Assembly (NCBI RefSeq): GCF_017873135.1
Contig: NZ_JAGGJV010000007.1
Coordinates: 186,001-250,000 of the forward strand
DNA: 64,000 nucleotides
Origin: Rhizobium herbae
Lineage (GTDB): Bacteria; Pseudomonadota; Alphaproteobacteria; Rhizobiales; Rhizobiaceae
Direction: 5' to 3'
In this document: positions 19,159 to 28,625 of the stretch, piece after piece
How positions within the stretch are numbered: position 1 is the stretch's first letter
How the letters are laid out: each line of letters opens with the position of its first letter
Position numbers and translations under genes: made by a program
Notes under the pieces: generated by a model
Databases searched by the model: none
Told to the model about the DNA's origin: nothing
What the model saw: only the letters and a program-made list of their open reading frames with translations

Positions 19159-20259
19159 TCACTTCGCCTTGAACTGTGCGTAGCCGGCGGAGGCGCCCTG
19201 CTCGTTCAGCCAGAGAATGCCGTCGATGTCCGCATCTGTAAGCTCGTAGCCGTAGAGTGTCTTGTAGGCAGCCTTCATTTCCGTCCTGAGATCATAGCTG
19301 AAGACATCCGGATGCAGCAGATTGGCCGTCCACATCCAGGAAAGCGGGGATTCCTGGCTCGGCGGATCCCAGCGATAGCCGCCGAGCGGCATCTTGTAGA
19401 TACGCTTGTTCCTGGCAGCATTGGTCAGCGACAGGATGGGATCGTCATAGACCCAGTCGACGTTGAGTTCGGCCTCGAAAGCATTGAGGAAGATCACGTC
19501 CGGATTCCATTGGGCGATCTGCTCCTTGTTGATGGACAGGGTACCATTCAGCTCGGCTGCGGCATTCTTGCCGCCTGCCAGATCGATATACCATGGAGTG
19601 TAGTTGCCTTTGGTCCCGGATGCGCTGATATCCGAAAGCGCGCGTCCGAGATAAAGAACATTCGGCTTCTTGTCTTCGGGAATGGTCGCAGCCTTTGCCT
19701 CGATATCCTTCTGCACCCTGTCGCGCCATTCCACCAGTTCGCCGATGCGCTCGGGTCTGCCGATCGCGTTCGAAGTCATGCTCATGTAGTCACGGGTCCG
19801 TTCCTCGGTGCCGTAGAGGATCAGCATCGTGTTGAGACCGGCATTGGTGAGCGGCGCAACGATATCGGTGCCGCGACCGCCCCACTGGATGACCAGGTCC
19901 GGATTGGTGGCGGTCAGGGCTTCCACGTTGGGAACGAAATTCGGAGCGGTCACATCGGAGGGGATGTCCTTGGCTTCCGGAAAAATCTTTCCGAGAATGC
20001 CTTCCGTCACCGCGCTTTTCGCGGTCGGGTTCATGCCCACCAGCTTGCTGGTACCGCCGTCGAGCGCAATGACCGTGGAGGCCATGGGGATGACGATGGA
20101 GACGACGCGTTCGGCTGGCTTTGCCAGGCGAACTTCGCGGTTCTCCTGATCCTTGAAGACAATCTCTTCGGCAGAGGCCGCCGGCGCAAGGAACAGTCCT
20201 ATAAGCGCTACAGCAGCAAGGCGCGGCATATCGAGGTGGAATGAACTCAGCGGAACCAT
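19159..20259 (-). CDS. ABC transporter substrate-binding protein (FecB/TroA-like)
   Basis: Periplasmic binding protein, first gene of the six-gene operon. From the ATG at 20259 (GGGGAG 7 bases upstream) it has 366 residues and a Sec signal peptide ending APAASA. The core pattern of helical-backbone class III binding proteins is present: RVVSIVIPMASTVIALDG, NPDLVIQWGG, then a long helix. Several Trp/Tyr residues (YTPWYID, YRWDPPSQESPLSWMW) could line a site for an aromatic or metal complex. The frame stays open to 20295, but that would put 12 residues in front of the signal peptide. No iron-box-like sequence was recognised upstream. Confidence 0.9.
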   Translation of the reverse strand: MVPLSSFHLDMPRLAAVALIGLFLAPAASAEEIVFKDQENREVRLAKPAERVVSIVIPMASTVIALDGGTSKLVGMNPTAKSAVTEGILGKIFPEAKDIPSDVTAPNFVPNVEALTATNPDLVIQWGGRGTDIVAPLTNAGLNTMLILYGTEERTRDYMSMTSNAIGRPERIGELVEWRDRVQKDIEAKAATIPEDKKPNVLYLGRALSDISASGTKGNYTPWYIDLAGGKNAAAELNGTLSINKEQIAQWNPDVIFLNAFEAELNVDWVYDDPILSLTNAARNKRIYKMPLGGYRWDPPSQESPLSWMWTANLLHPDVFSYDLRTEMKAAYKTLYGYELTDADIDGILWLNEQGASAGYAQFKAK

Positions 20260-20565
20260 GGTGTCTCCCCATATGGCCTGACGGATGGGAAGCATTCCTA
20301 TTCCGTGTTTTTAATCTTGTCTATAAATCTCCACTTTAAAAACATCTTAAACCTTCGATTGAGTTTGAAGCGGCAATGGCCCCAGCAACCGCGCCAACCG
20401 TGGCCAACAGCTGCATTTGCGAGTGGTTGTTTTTGTCTCGCCTGATTGCGCCACCCGATTGACCGCCTGGCCCCCGCGTTGCTCTTCACAAGCGAATGTC
20501 TTTGCGTTAGAAGCCGCCCGTAATCCGGTCGCAGCCCACCCGGTCAAAACAAGGGACCCTATCCT
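20260..20565. other. Intergenic region between divergent ABC operon and queC
   Basis: About 306 bases without a supported gene. It must hold the promoters of both divergent units. It is AT-rich near the binding-protein start and GC-rich nearer queC. I looked for TGA-N9-TCA boxes and for B12, molybdenum-cofactor or preQ1 riboswitch features and recognised none; no promoter stands out. Confidence 0.6.
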
Positions 20566-21276
20566 ATGAAAACCATCGTCATCTGCTCCGGCGGATTGGA
20601 CTCCGTTTCGCTTGCGCACAAGGTCGCCGCGGAACATCAGCTTGTCGGCCTTCTTTCCTTCGACTACGGACAGCGGCATCGCAAGGAACTGGACTTCGCC
20701 GCCGACTGCGCCAAACGGCTTGGCGTCGCCCATCAGATCATCGACATCCGGAATATCGGCAGCCATCTCACCGGATCGGCGCTGACCGACGATATCGACG
20801 TTCCGGACGGGCACTATGCCGAGGAAACGATGAAGGCCACTGTCGTTCCAAACCGCAATGCGATCATGCTGGCCATCGCCTTCGGTCTTGCCGCCGCGCA
20901 GAAAGCCGACGCTGTCGCCGTTGCCGTGCATGGCGGCGACCACTTCATCTATCCGGATTGCCGGCCGGGCTTCATCGATGCGTTTCAGGCGATGCAGAAC
21001 CAGGCACTCGACGGTTATGCAAACGTTTCGCTCTACGCGCCCTATGTCAGTATCTCCAAAGCAGACATCGTCACCGATGGGGTGAAGAGCGGAACGCCGT
21101 TTGTCGAAACCTGGTCGTGCTACAAGGGCGGGGCTCGTCATTGCGGCCGGTGCGGAACCTGTGTCGAACGGCGCGAAGCTTTTCACCTCGCCGGGGTCGA
21201 TGATCCGACCGGCTACGAAGATCCGGAATTCTGGATGGCCGCCACCGCGGGCTTCACTGCCGAAGAGGTGCAATGA
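20566..21276 (+). CDS. queC: 7-cyano-7-deazaguanine synthase QueC
   Basis: ATP- and ammonia-dependent conversion of 7-carboxy-7-deazaguanine to preQ0, the queuosine precursor. 236 residues with the PP-loop SGGLDS (8-13) at the N-terminus and the zinc site C185, C193, C196, C199 (CYKGG then CGRCGTC). GRNAI-type family text appears as VPNRNAIML. The stop overlaps the queD start, forming a compact queC-queD-queE operon; folE for the first step is not in the window. Confidence 0.97.
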   Translation: MKTIVICSGGLDSVSLAHKVAAEHQLVGLLSFDYGQRHRKELDFAADCAKRLGVAHQIIDIRNIGSHLTGSALTDDIDVPDGHYAEETMKATVVPNRNAIMLAIAFGLAAAQKADAVAVAVHGGDHFIYPDCRPGFIDAFQAMQNQALDGYANVSLYAPYVSISKADIVTDGVKSGTPFVETWSCYKGGARHCGRCGTCVERREAFHLAGVDDPTGYEDPEFWMAATAGFTAEEVQ

Positions 21277-21632
21277 TGTTCCGCATCACCAAGGAATTTC
21301 ACTTCTCCGCCTCGCATCAGCTGACGCATCTGCCGGCTGAGCATCAGTGCGCGCGCCTGCATGGGCACAACTACATCATCGAGGTGGAGCTTTCCGCCGC
21401 TGCGCTCAACAGTGACGGTTTCGTTCGCGACTACCACGAGCTTGCGCCACTGAAGCGCTACATCGACGAGAGCTTTGATCATCGCCATCTGAACGAAGTT
21501 CTCGGCCATGATCGGGTGACATCTGAATGTCTGGCGAAACATTTCTACGACTGGTGCAAGGAGCGCCTGCCGGAAACATCGGCCGTGCGCGTCAGCGAAA
21601 CACCGAAGACCTGGGCGGAATACCGGCCATGA
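21273..21632 (+). CDS. queD: 6-carboxy-5,6,7,8-tetrahydropterin synthase QueD
   Basis: Converts 7,8-dihydroneopterin triphosphate to 6-carboxytetrahydropterin. 119 residues, T-fold enzyme. Zinc ligands H15, H30 and H32 (SHQLTH, LHGHNY) and the catalytic Cys C26 (HQCARLHGH) are present, as is the DHRHLN stretch. Two overlapping ATGs (21273 and 21276) sit on the queC stop; translational coupling is clear. The stop overlaps the queE ATG. Confidence 0.96.
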   Translation: MMFRITKEFHFSASHQLTHLPAEHQCARLHGHNYIIEVELSAAALNSDGFVRDYHELAPLKRYIDESFDHRHLNEVLGHDRVTSECLAKHFYDWCKERLPETSAVRVSETPKTWAEYRP

Positions 21633-22366
21633 ACACAACCCGCGAGACGCCGATCCGCGTCAGCGAAATCTTCGGGCCGACGATCCAGGGGGAGGGCATC
21701 CTGATCGGCCTGCCGACCGTCTTCGTCCGGACCGGCGGTTGCGATTATCGCTGTTCGTGGTGCGATACGCTGCATGCGGTCGATAGCGCCTATCGCGAAC
21801 AATGGCATCCGATGTCGGCAGACGAAATCTGGCTGGAAGTCGTCCGGCTTTCCGGCAACAGGCCGCTGACCGTTTCGCTGTCCGGCGGCAACCCGGCGAT
21901 CCAGCCGCTCGGGCCGCTCATCGAGCGTGGGCATCGCGAGGGTTATCGTTTCGCGCTCGAGACCCAGGGTAGTGTCGCGAAGGATTGGTTTGCCGATCTT
22001 GATGTTCTGGTGTTGAGCCCCAAGCCACCATCAAGCGGCATGGCAACGGACTGGGGGGCATTCGACACGTGTCTGGAAATGGCTGCGGATAGGCCGCAGA
22101 TTGCATTGAAAGTCGTTGTCTTCGACGACCTCGACTACGCCTATGCCCGCGCCGCGGCAGCCCGCTACCCTGATCTTCCGGTCTATCTCCAGCCCGGCAA
22201 TCACACCCCGCCGCCGCCCGATGACGATGATGCAAGGGTCGATATCGACGGCATCCTGGACCGAATGCTGTGGCTAGTCGACAAGGTGACGGAGGACCGG
22301 TGGTTCGAGGCCCGTGTTCTGCCACAACTCCATGTCCTGCTCTGGGGCAACAAGCGCGGCGTCTGA
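21629..22366 (+). CDS. queE: 7-carboxy-7-deazaguanine synthase QueE (radical SAM)
   Basis: Radical SAM ring contraction of 6-carboxytetrahydropterin to 7-carboxy-7-deazaguanine. 245 residues from the ATG at 21629, which overlaps the queD stop (ATGA). GPTIQGEG near the N-terminus and the CDYRCSWC cluster motif (Cx3Cx2C) are diagnostic; [10 protein letters not shown] is the SAM-binding GGE-like region with Asn in place of Glu, common in QueE. The open frame extends upstream into queD but is not the start. It converges on the CodA-like gene with an 18-base gap. Confidence 0.95.
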   Translation: MNTTRETPIRVSEIFGPTIQGEGILIGLPTVFVRTGGCDYRCSWCDTLHAVDSAYREQWHPMSADEIWLEVVRLSGNRPLTVSLSGGNPAIQPLGPLIERGHREGYRFALETQGSVAKDWFADLDVLVLSPKPPSSGMATDWGAFDTCLEMAADRPQIALKVVVFDDLDYAYARAAAARYPDLPVYLQPGNHTPPPPDDDDARVDIDGILDRMLWLVDKVTEDRWFEARVLPQLHVLLWGNKRGV

Positions 22367-22384
22367 TTTGTGCCGGACCGCGCC

Positions 22385-23674
22385 TCAGTAGCGAGGCGCA
22401 TAATCCAGACCGCCATCGATCCTTGCCGGGCGCCCGGGAAGCAAAAGCTCGCCGATGCGCGGCGCCGAGCGGGCGATGACCTTGCCGCGGCGGAGGACCG
22501 CCAGCCGGTTTGGTTTCAGCCGTAGCGCTTCTAGCGTATCCTGCGCCTGGAGGATGACGAGGTCTGCGTTGCAGCCGACTTCCAGGCCATAACCTTCAAG
22601 GCCCATCGTCTTTGCCGAGTTGACGGTCAACGCGTCGAAGATCTTCTTCTTGTCGTCGATACCGGCCATCTGCGCGACATGGATGGCCATATGGCCAACC
22701 TCCAGCATGTCGCCCGATCCCATCGAATACCAGGGGTCCATGACACAATCGTGCCCAAAGGAGACGTTGAGACCTGCATCCATCAGTTCACGCACGCGGG
22801 TCATGCCGCGGCGTTTGGGATAGGTGTCGTGTCGGCCCTGCAGCATGATGTTGATCAGGGGATTGGGGATGACGTTGATCCGCGCCTCCGCCATCAGCGG
22901 GATCAGCTTGGAGACGTAATAGTTGTCCATCGAATGCATCGAGGTCAGATGCGAACCGGCGACGCGTCCCTCAAGGCCGAAGCGGATGGTTTGCGCGGCC
23001 AGCGTCTCGATGTGGCGCGACAGGGGATCGTCGGTCTCGTCGCAATGCATGTCGACCGGCAGGCCGCGATCGGCGGCGATGCGGCAGAGCGCCTCGACCG
23101 AAGCCGTGCCGTCCCCCATGGTGCGCTCGAAATGCGGAATGCCGCCGACGATATCGACACCCATGTCGAGCGCCCGGTTCAGTGAACTGACGCCATCGGC
23201 GGCGCGATAATAGCCATCCTGGGGGAAGGCGACCAGTTGCAGGTCGATATAGGGCGCGACCTTCTCACGAACCTCGATCATCGCCTCGACCGTCACCAGT
23301 TTCGGGTCGCTGGTATCGACATGGCTTCGGATGAACAGCAGCCCTTGCGTCACCGCCAGATCGCAATAGCGCAGGGCGCGGTCTACGAGTTCCTCTTTCG
23401 TCACGATCGGGCGGAGTTCGCCCCAGAGCGCGATGCCTTCGAGCAATGTGCCGGATACGTTCATGCGCGGCAGGCCGAGGGACAGCGTCGCGTCCATGTG
23501 GAAATGCGGGTCGACGAAAGGCGGGCTCACCAGCCGTCCGGTAGCATCGATTTCCTCCCCTGCCTGCGCCGCGATCGACCTATCGATAGCGCCGATCTTG
23601 CCGCCCGTGATGCCGATGTCGATGTCCTTGCGACCGTCGGGAAGATTTGCGTTGCGGATGATCAGGTCGAACAT
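22385..23674 (-). CDS. Cytosine deaminase-like amidohydrolase (CodA family)
   Basis: Metal-dependent deaminase of 429 residues, last gene of the nucleoside/base uptake operon. The CodA active site is nearly complete at a constant offset of four from E. coli CodA: metal ligands H57 and H59 (DPHFHMD), H210, E213 (HCDETDD) and D309 (GHDC), plus Q152 and W315, which line the base pocket. One residue differs: E. coli D314 corresponds to C310. In E. coli this Asp contacts the pyrimidine, so the substrate may be another base or an N-substituted heterocycle rather than cytosine. Starts 24 bases after the second permease gene. Confidence 0.85.
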   Translation of the reverse strand: MFDLIIRNANLPDGRKDIDIGITGGKIGAIDRSIAAQAGEEIDATGRLVSPPFVDPHFHMDATLSLGLPRMNVSGTLLEGIALWGELRPIVTKEELVDRALRYCDLAVTQGLLFIRSHVDTSDPKLVTVEAMIEVREKVAPYIDLQLVAFPQDGYYRAADGVSSLNRALDMGVDIVGGIPHFERTMGDGTASVEALCRIAADRGLPVDMHCDETDDPLSRHIETLAAQTIRFGLEGRVAGSHLTSMHSMDNYYVSKLIPLMAEARINVIPNPLINIMLQGRHDTYPKRRGMTRVRELMDAGLNVSFGHDCVMDPWYSMGSGDMLEVGHMAIHVAQMAGIDDKKKIFDALTVNSAKTMGLEGYGLEVGCNADLVILQAQDTLEALRLKPNRLAVLRRGKVIARSAPRIGELLLPGRPARIDGGLDYAPRY

Positions 23675-23698
23675 GGAAACCTCGTTGAGTGAAAGCGG

Positions 23699-24640
23699 TT
23701 ATCGCTCGCCGCGCCGGTAAGGCTGCATCAGCGCCTGCGGCACGCGCGCACGGCGGGCCATGACGGCAAGCGCGACGATGGACAGAACATAGGGTGTCAT
23801 CAGGAATATCTGGTAGGGCACACCGTCGACGGCTGTCTGCAGTCGAAGCTGGAAGGCGTCGAAGAAAGCAAAGAGCAATGCGCCGAACAGCGCACGCCCG
23901 GGCCGCCAGGAGGCAAACACGACAAGCGCGATGCAGATCCAGCCGCGTCCCTGCACCATGGTCGGGAAGAAGCTGTTGAACGCCGACAAAGTCAGGAATG
24001 CGCCGCCCATGCCCATCAGCGCGCTTCCGGCGATCACAGCGCCATAGCGTACCTTCATCGGGTTCACCCCTTGCGCCTCGGCGGCATGCGGGTTTTCGCC
24101 GGTCATGCGGATCGCAAGGCCCAGGGGCGTGCGAAAGAGGATGTAGGCCAGCGTGAGCGCGATCAGGATCGCCAGATAGGTCGGCGCAGTCTGCGTGAAG
24201 AAGGCCGGCCCGATGAAAGGCAGTGTCGACAGGCCGGGAATGGCGATCGGCTGGAACGGCACGATGGTCGGTGGCGTGCCCGCCGTTGGCACGATCAGGC
24301 GGAAGACATAGTAGCTGAAACTTGAGGCGAACAGCGTGACGCCAAGACCCGCGACATGCTGGGACAGACCCAGCGTCACCGTCAGGCCCGAATGCAGCAG
24401 GCCGAAGACCCCACCGGCGATCGCCGCGATCAAGAGGCCGGTCCACAGATCGGCGCCGTGATAGACCGAAAGCCAGCCGATCATCGCGCCAAAGGTCATG
24501 ATCCCCTCTATGCCCAGATTGAGCACACCCGCCCGCTCGCATAGCAGCGCCCCGAGCGTGCCGAAGATCAGCGGCGTGGCGATGCGGAGAACAGCGCCCC
24601 AGAGCCCGACGGAAGCGATGATGTCGAACAGCACGGTCAT
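23699..24640 (-). CDS. ABC transporter permease 2 (BMP/nucleoside type, NupQ-like)
   Basis: Inner-membrane permease of 313 residues, BPD_transp_2 fold with about eight to ten helices. ERAGVLNLGIEGIMTFGAM near the start is the conserved signature of this permease class, and NPHAAEAQGVNPMKVRY is the cytoplasmic EAA-like loop. It overlaps permease 1 by 4 bases. With the BMP protein and the double ATPase it forms an importer of the type that carries nucleosides or purine/pyrimidine bases. Confidence 0.92.
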   Translation of the reverse strand: MTVLFDIIASVGLWGAVLRIATPLIFGTLGALLCERAGVLNLGIEGIMTFGAMIGWLSVYHGADLWTGLLIAAIAGGVFGLLHSGLTVTLGLSQHVAGLGVTLFASSFSYYVFRLIVPTAGTPPTIVPFQPIAIPGLSTLPFIGPAFFTQTAPTYLAILIALTLAYILFRTPLGLAIRMTGENPHAAEAQGVNPMKVRYGAVIAGSALMGMGGAFLTLSAFNSFFPTMVQGRGWICIALVVFASWRPGRALFGALLFAFFDAFQLRLQTAVDGVPYQIFLMTPYVLSIVALAVMARRARVPQALMQPYRRGER

Positions 24641-25686
24641 CGGCGGATCCTGTACTGGGTGAAGAACAGCGCGATCAGCATCGTCAGCAAGGACAGCGCC
24701 ACCGTGACGTCGGCGATATAGGTGGGGATACCGAGGCCACGGCTCATGCCGTCGGCACCGACGAACATGGTGGCCGTGAAAATGGCCGCGAGGATCACGC
24801 CGAGCGGGTTGAGATTGGCAAGCATGGCAACGACGATGCCGGCATAGCCGAAACCCGGCGACAGGTCGGTCGTGACATAGCCTTTCACGCCCAAAACCTC
24901 GATCGCGCCGGCAAGGCCGGCAAGCCCACCCGAAAGACAGGCGACCTTTACCAGCGTTCTGCCCAGCGGAACGCCGGCGAAAACGGCGCCGACGGGATTG
25001 AGCCCCGCCGCGCGCGACTGCAGGCCGAACACGGTGCGCGACTGGATGAGGTGGACGACGATCGCCAGCGCAATGGCGATCGCAAAACCGATATGCAGGC
25101 GGGAGCGGGCAACCAGCTTCGGCAGCATGGCATGATCGCTGACCGATTGGGACTGCGGCCAGCCGAAGGCGAGCGGATCCTTCAGCACCCCATCGATCAG
25201 CATCGAAACGAAGAGCAAGGCGATGAAATTGAGCAGCAGGCTGGTGACGACTTCATCGACCGAGAAGCGCAGGCGCAGCCATAGCGGAATGAGAATGAGG
25301 GCCATGCCCGCGACGGCACCGACCAACAGCAGCGTCGGAATCAGAACCGGCGCAGGGAGATCGCCCAACAGTTTGGAGCTTGCCGCGGCAACGGCGATGG
25401 CACCAAGATAGAACTGGCCCTCGGCACCGATATTCCAGAGCCTCGCCCGGAAGGCGACGGCGGCGGCAAGCCCCGTCAGCATCAGCGGCGTGGCGCGTGT
25501 CAGCGTTTCGGTCGCGGAAAGCCGTGAACCGAAAGCACCGATCAGGATGCGCCAATAGGCATCGAGCACCGGTGCGCCGGCGATGGCGATCAGGATGCCG
25601 GAGAGCGCCAGCGCAGCAATGACAGCGAGAACAGGCGTCAGGACCATCAGGTAGACCGGGCGATGCTCCCGGCGTTCAAAGCGCAT
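24637..25686 (-). CDS. ABC transporter permease 1 (BMP/nucleoside type, NupP-like)
   Basis: Inner-membrane permease of 349 residues. It has an N-terminal helix and LWNIGAEGQFYLGAIA, the counterpart of the NxGxEG signature, followed by AAGLNPVGAVFAGVPL (EAA-like loop) and a Gly-rich ATDLSPGFGYAGIVVAMLANLNP segment typical of BPD_transp_2. It overlaps the ATPase gene by 11 bases and permease 2 by 4. Confidence 0.92.
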   Translation of the reverse strand: MRFERREHRPVYLMVLTPVLAVIAALALSGILIAIAGAPVLDAYWRILIGAFGSRLSATETLTRATPLMLTGLAAAVAFRARLWNIGAEGQFYLGAIAVAAASSKLLGDLPAPVLIPTLLLVGAVAGMALILIPLWLRLRFSVDEVVTSLLLNFIALLFVSMLIDGVLKDPLAFGWPQSQSVSDHAMLPKLVARSRLHIGFAIAIALAIVVHLIQSRTVFGLQSRAAGLNPVGAVFAGVPLGRTLVKVACLSGGLAGLAGAIEVLGVKGYVTTDLSPGFGYAGIVVAMLANLNPLGVILAAIFTATMFVGADGMSRGLGIPTYIADVTVALSLLTMLIALFFTQYRIRR

Positions 25687-27208
25687 GGTCTGGCTCCCGC
25701 GTCTCTTGCCATTCTCCGGCCATCATCAGCCCGAGCTTTCGCGCATTTGCAGCCTCGGCTTCGACCGGCGGTGACAATCGACCCCCGACGATTGCCTGAA
25801 CACGGTCGGCGAGCGCAATCACCTCATCCAGATCCTCCGAGATCAGGAGTACGGCCGTGCCCTGTCTTCGGGCCTCCAGCAGCCTTGCATGCACGGCCGC
25901 CACGGCGCCTTCGTCAAGGCCGCGCGCCGGCTGGGCGGCGATCAGGATGCGTGGCCGCCGGTGCAGATTGCGGCCGAGAATGAGCTTCTGCATGTTGCCG
26001 CCGGACAGCAGCCGCGTGCGGCTTGCGGGGCTGCCGCCGCGAACGTCGAATTGGTCAATGATCTGCTTGGCAAAAGCCATGCCTGCCTTGCGATTCACCA
26101 GTCCATGTTGTGAAAACGCCGACGCGGAAATACGCTCCAGCACGGCGTTTTCCCAGATTGCCATTTCCCCGATCACGCCCTCCTCGTTGCGGTCTTCCGG
26201 AATGCGGCCGATACCTGCGCCGACGACATCGGCAACGCCGGGATTGCCGATCGCCTCGCCGAAAAGGAGGAGGTCGCCGGATGTGCGTGAAAGCGTGCCG
26301 GAGAGAAGATGCGCCAGCGCCGCCTGACCGTTGCCCGAGACGCCGATAATCCCGAGGATTTCGCCTTCGCGCAGATGGAAGCTGATAGATTTCAACCGCT
26401 CGACGCCGTCGATCTTCACCGTGACCTCGGCAGCCTCCAGCGCAACGGCGCCGGGCGTCGATGGCTCACGTACCGGCCGGGTCACGCGGCGGCCGACCAT
26501 CAGTTCGGCAAGTTCGGCCTTGCTGGTTTCGGATGCCGTGCGTTTAGCCACCATCTTGCCGCCGCGCAGCACGACGATGCGATCGGCAGCGGCCATGACC
26601 TCGTCGAGCTTGTGGGAGATGAAGATCAGCGAAAGGCCCTGGCGCGCCATTTGTTTCAGCGTCGCGAACAGCTTTTCGGCCTCGATATTAGTGAGCACCG
26701 CCGTCGGCTCGTCGAGGATCAGGATGCGGGCGTCGTTGTAGAGCGCCTTGAGGATCTCGACGCGCTGCTGCTCGCCCACCGACAGGTCGCCAAGACGCGC
26801 GCCAGGATCGACCTTGAGGCCGAAGCGCTCGGAAATCGCGAGAAGCTTTTTCCGAGCGGCGGAAGTGCCCGAGCGCCAGGACCAGAGCTTTTCGGTACCG
26901 GTCATGACGTTTTCGAGAACGGACAGATTGGGCGCCAGCGAGAAATGCTGATGCACCATGCCGACGCCGGCGCGGATCGCGGCGCGCGGCTTGCCCGGCG
27001 GCAGCTCCGCACCATCGATCAGAATTCGGCCCGCATCCTGCATGTAGTGACCGAAGAGGATGCTCATCAGCGTGGTCTTGCCGGCGCCGTTTTCGCCAAG
27101 CAACGCCACGATTTCGCCTTTTGCAAGCGTCAGCGAGATGTCGTCATTGGCCAGGTTGGCGCCGAAGCGCTTGCTGACACCTTCGATTTCGAGGACGGGA
27201 CTTGTCAT
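25676..27208 (-). CDS. ABC transporter ATP-binding protein, two fused NBDs (NupO-like)
   Basis: A 510-residue ATPase with two domains, as in sugar and nucleoside importers. Domain 1: Walker A GENGAGKTT, signature LSVGEQQRVEI, Walker B ILILDEPTAVLT, switch His ISHKLDE. Domain 2 (from about 260): a degenerate Walker A GVSGNGQAAL, signature LSGGNMQKLI, and QPARGLDEGAV in place of a normal D-loop. Loss of catalytic capacity in the second site is usual for this family. It overlaps the amidase stop by 4 bases. Confidence 0.93.
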   Translation of the reverse strand: MTSPVLEIEGVSKRFGANLANDDISLTLAKGEIVALLGENGAGKTTLMSILFGHYMQDAGRILIDGAELPPGKPRAAIRAGVGMVHQHFSLAPNLSVLENVMTGTEKLWSWRSGTSAARKKLLAISERFGLKVDPGARLGDLSVGEQQRVEILKALYNDARILILDEPTAVLTNIEAEKLFATLKQMARQGLSLIFISHKLDEVMAAADRIVVLRGGKMVAKRTASETSKAELAELMVGRRVTRPVREPSTPGAVALEAAEVTVKIDGVERLKSISFHLREGEILGIIGVSGNGQAALAHLLSGTLSRTSGDLLLFGEAIGNPGVADVVGAGIGRIPEDRNEEGVIGEMAIWENAVLERISASAFSQHGLVNRKAGMAFAKQIIDQFDVRGGSPASRTRLLSGGNMQKLILGRNLHRRPRILIAAQPARGLDEGAVAAVHARLLEARRQGTAVLLISEDLDEVIALADRVQAIVGGRLSPPVEAEAANARKLGLMMAGEWQETREPDHAL

Positions 27209-28617
27209 GCCGCAAGTCCTGCGACCGGAAAACGATGCTGCCAGCGCCCCTCGGCCTCCAATCGCGCGGCAAGCGATAATAGAAGTGGCTCGTGGCCCAT
27301 CGGCGCCATGATCTGGACCGGCAGGGGCAAGCCGTCCGCATCGGCTCCAAAGGGCAGGGTCAAGGCCGGAAATCCTGAAATGTTGGCAAGAGAGGCAAGC
27401 GGAGCAAAGGCAGCCATTCGCTCAAGCTGCAGCTCGGTATTGCCATGATCGAACGGAAACGACCCGATCGCAAGCGGCGCCTTGGCCAGCATCGGCATCA
27501 GCATGCAATCGACCCTGTCGAAGATGGTCCAGAGTGTGTGGCTGGTTTGCACGGCGCCGTTCAGCGAAGTCCAGAGTGCCAGCCCAGTAAGCGCGCGACC
27601 GCGCTCAATGAATGCCTGGGTCAGGGGTTCGGCACGGGAGATATCGAGCGCGAGCGTATCGATGAAGGATGCGAGATTGACGGCAATGATGTCGCCCAGC
27701 GCGCGACCGCTGGCCTTGACGCTTTGCTCGAATTCAGCCCAGCGGAGCGGGACGATCTGATGCCCGTCTGCCTCCAATGCGCGCGCAGCGTCCTCAATCG
27801 CTTCGATCCGTTTGCTATCCGTCGGATATTTCATGCCGGTCTCTGTCAGCAGGCCGATCCGCAACCGGCCACCTCCGGTTTCAACGGTTGCCGGATCGGC
27901 AAACGGTCCCTTTGCCTTACCGCGCAGCGTGTCGAAAACCAGCGCCGTGTCTCTTACCGAGCGGCAGACGGCAAGTTCGCTGGCAATGCCGCCAAGATGA
28001 TTGCCGAAGGATGGACCGGCGGGCATGGTACCGCGCGTCGGTTTGAGGCCGATAAGGCCGCAGCAGGCGGCAGGCACGCGGATGGAGCCACCGGCGTCCG
28101 TTGCATGCGCGATCGCGACGATGCCGGCTGCGACAGCCGCCGCCGCCCCACCACTCGAGCCCCCGGGCGTGCGCGCCGGATCAAGCGGATTGCGGCAGGT
28201 CGGCCCGACAGCCGGTTCGCTCGCCAGAGAAAGGCCGAATTCCGGGCTTGTCGTCAGCCCGAAAAGGCAGAAACCGGCATTGCGGAAACGAATGGCGAGA
28301 TCCGAGTCCGGTTCGCTGCCCTCTCTTTCGAAGAGCCGGGAGCCGGCCGTGACCGGCAAGCCGGCGAAAGGCCCGCCCAGATCCTTCGCCAGCGTCGGCA
28401 CGCCGCCAAAGGGCCGGGCTGCAAGGCGGCCCGGCTCCAGGTGCCGTTCTCGATCCATGGCCTCCGCCGACGCCATGCCCATCGCAGCGTCGAGATGGGC
28501 AATGGCACCGAGCGCACTGTGATTTTCCGCCGAGACAAGCGAAGCCTGCATCACTTCGACAGAGTTCAGGCTGCCGTTCCTGATCGCCTGCGCCAGGTCG
28601 GTCGCATCGCCGCGCAT
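27205..28617 (-). CDS. Amidase signature family enzyme
   Basis: 470-residue hydrolase with the Ser-cisSer-Lys triad: K78 (PTLAKDLGG), cis-Ser S154 (TPGGSSGGAAAAVAAG) and nucleophile S178 (ATDAGGSIRVPA). I place the start at the ATG at 28617, 8 bases after the BMP stop; the frame runs to 28851, but only by overlapping the BMP gene. Upstream ribosome site is weak (GAAG). It lies between the binding protein and ATPase genes of the importer and shares an operon with a CodA-like deaminase. It probably opens or deacylates an amide in the imported heterocycle or its product. Confidence 0.88.
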   Translation of the reverse strand: MRGDATDLAQAIRNGSLNSVEVMQASLVSAENHSALGAIAHLDAAMGMASAEAMDRERHLEPGRLAARPFGGVPTLAKDLGGPFAGLPVTAGSRLFEREGSEPDSDLAIRFRNAGFCLFGLTTSPEFGLSLASEPAVGPTCRNPLDPARTPGGSSGGAAAAVAAGIVAIAHATDAGGSIRVPAACCGLIGLKPTRGTMPAGPSFGNHLGGIASELAVCRSVRDTALVFDTLRGKAKGPFADPATVETGGGRLRIGLLTETGMKYPTDSKRIEAIEDAARALEADGHQIVPLRWAEFEQSVKASGRALGDIIAVNLASFIDTLALDISRAEPLTQAFIERGRALTGLALWTSLNGAVQTSHTLWTIFDRVDCMLMPMLAKAPLAIGSFPFDHGNTELQLERMAAFAPLASLANISGFPALTLPFGADADGLPLPVQIMAPMGHEPLLLSLAARLEAEGRWQHRFPVAGLAA

Positions 28618-28625
28618 CAGCCGAA

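Noticed and set aside
20260-20565. Possible B12, molybdenum-cofactor or preQ1 riboswitch upstream of the ABC operon or queC
   Set aside because: None of the conserved core elements could be found on either strand.
26309-27448. A 379-codon plus-strand frame opposite the nucleoside-type ABC ATPase
   Set aside because: It mirrors the double ATPase gene, which has both sets of nucleotide-binding motifs; no protein family visible.
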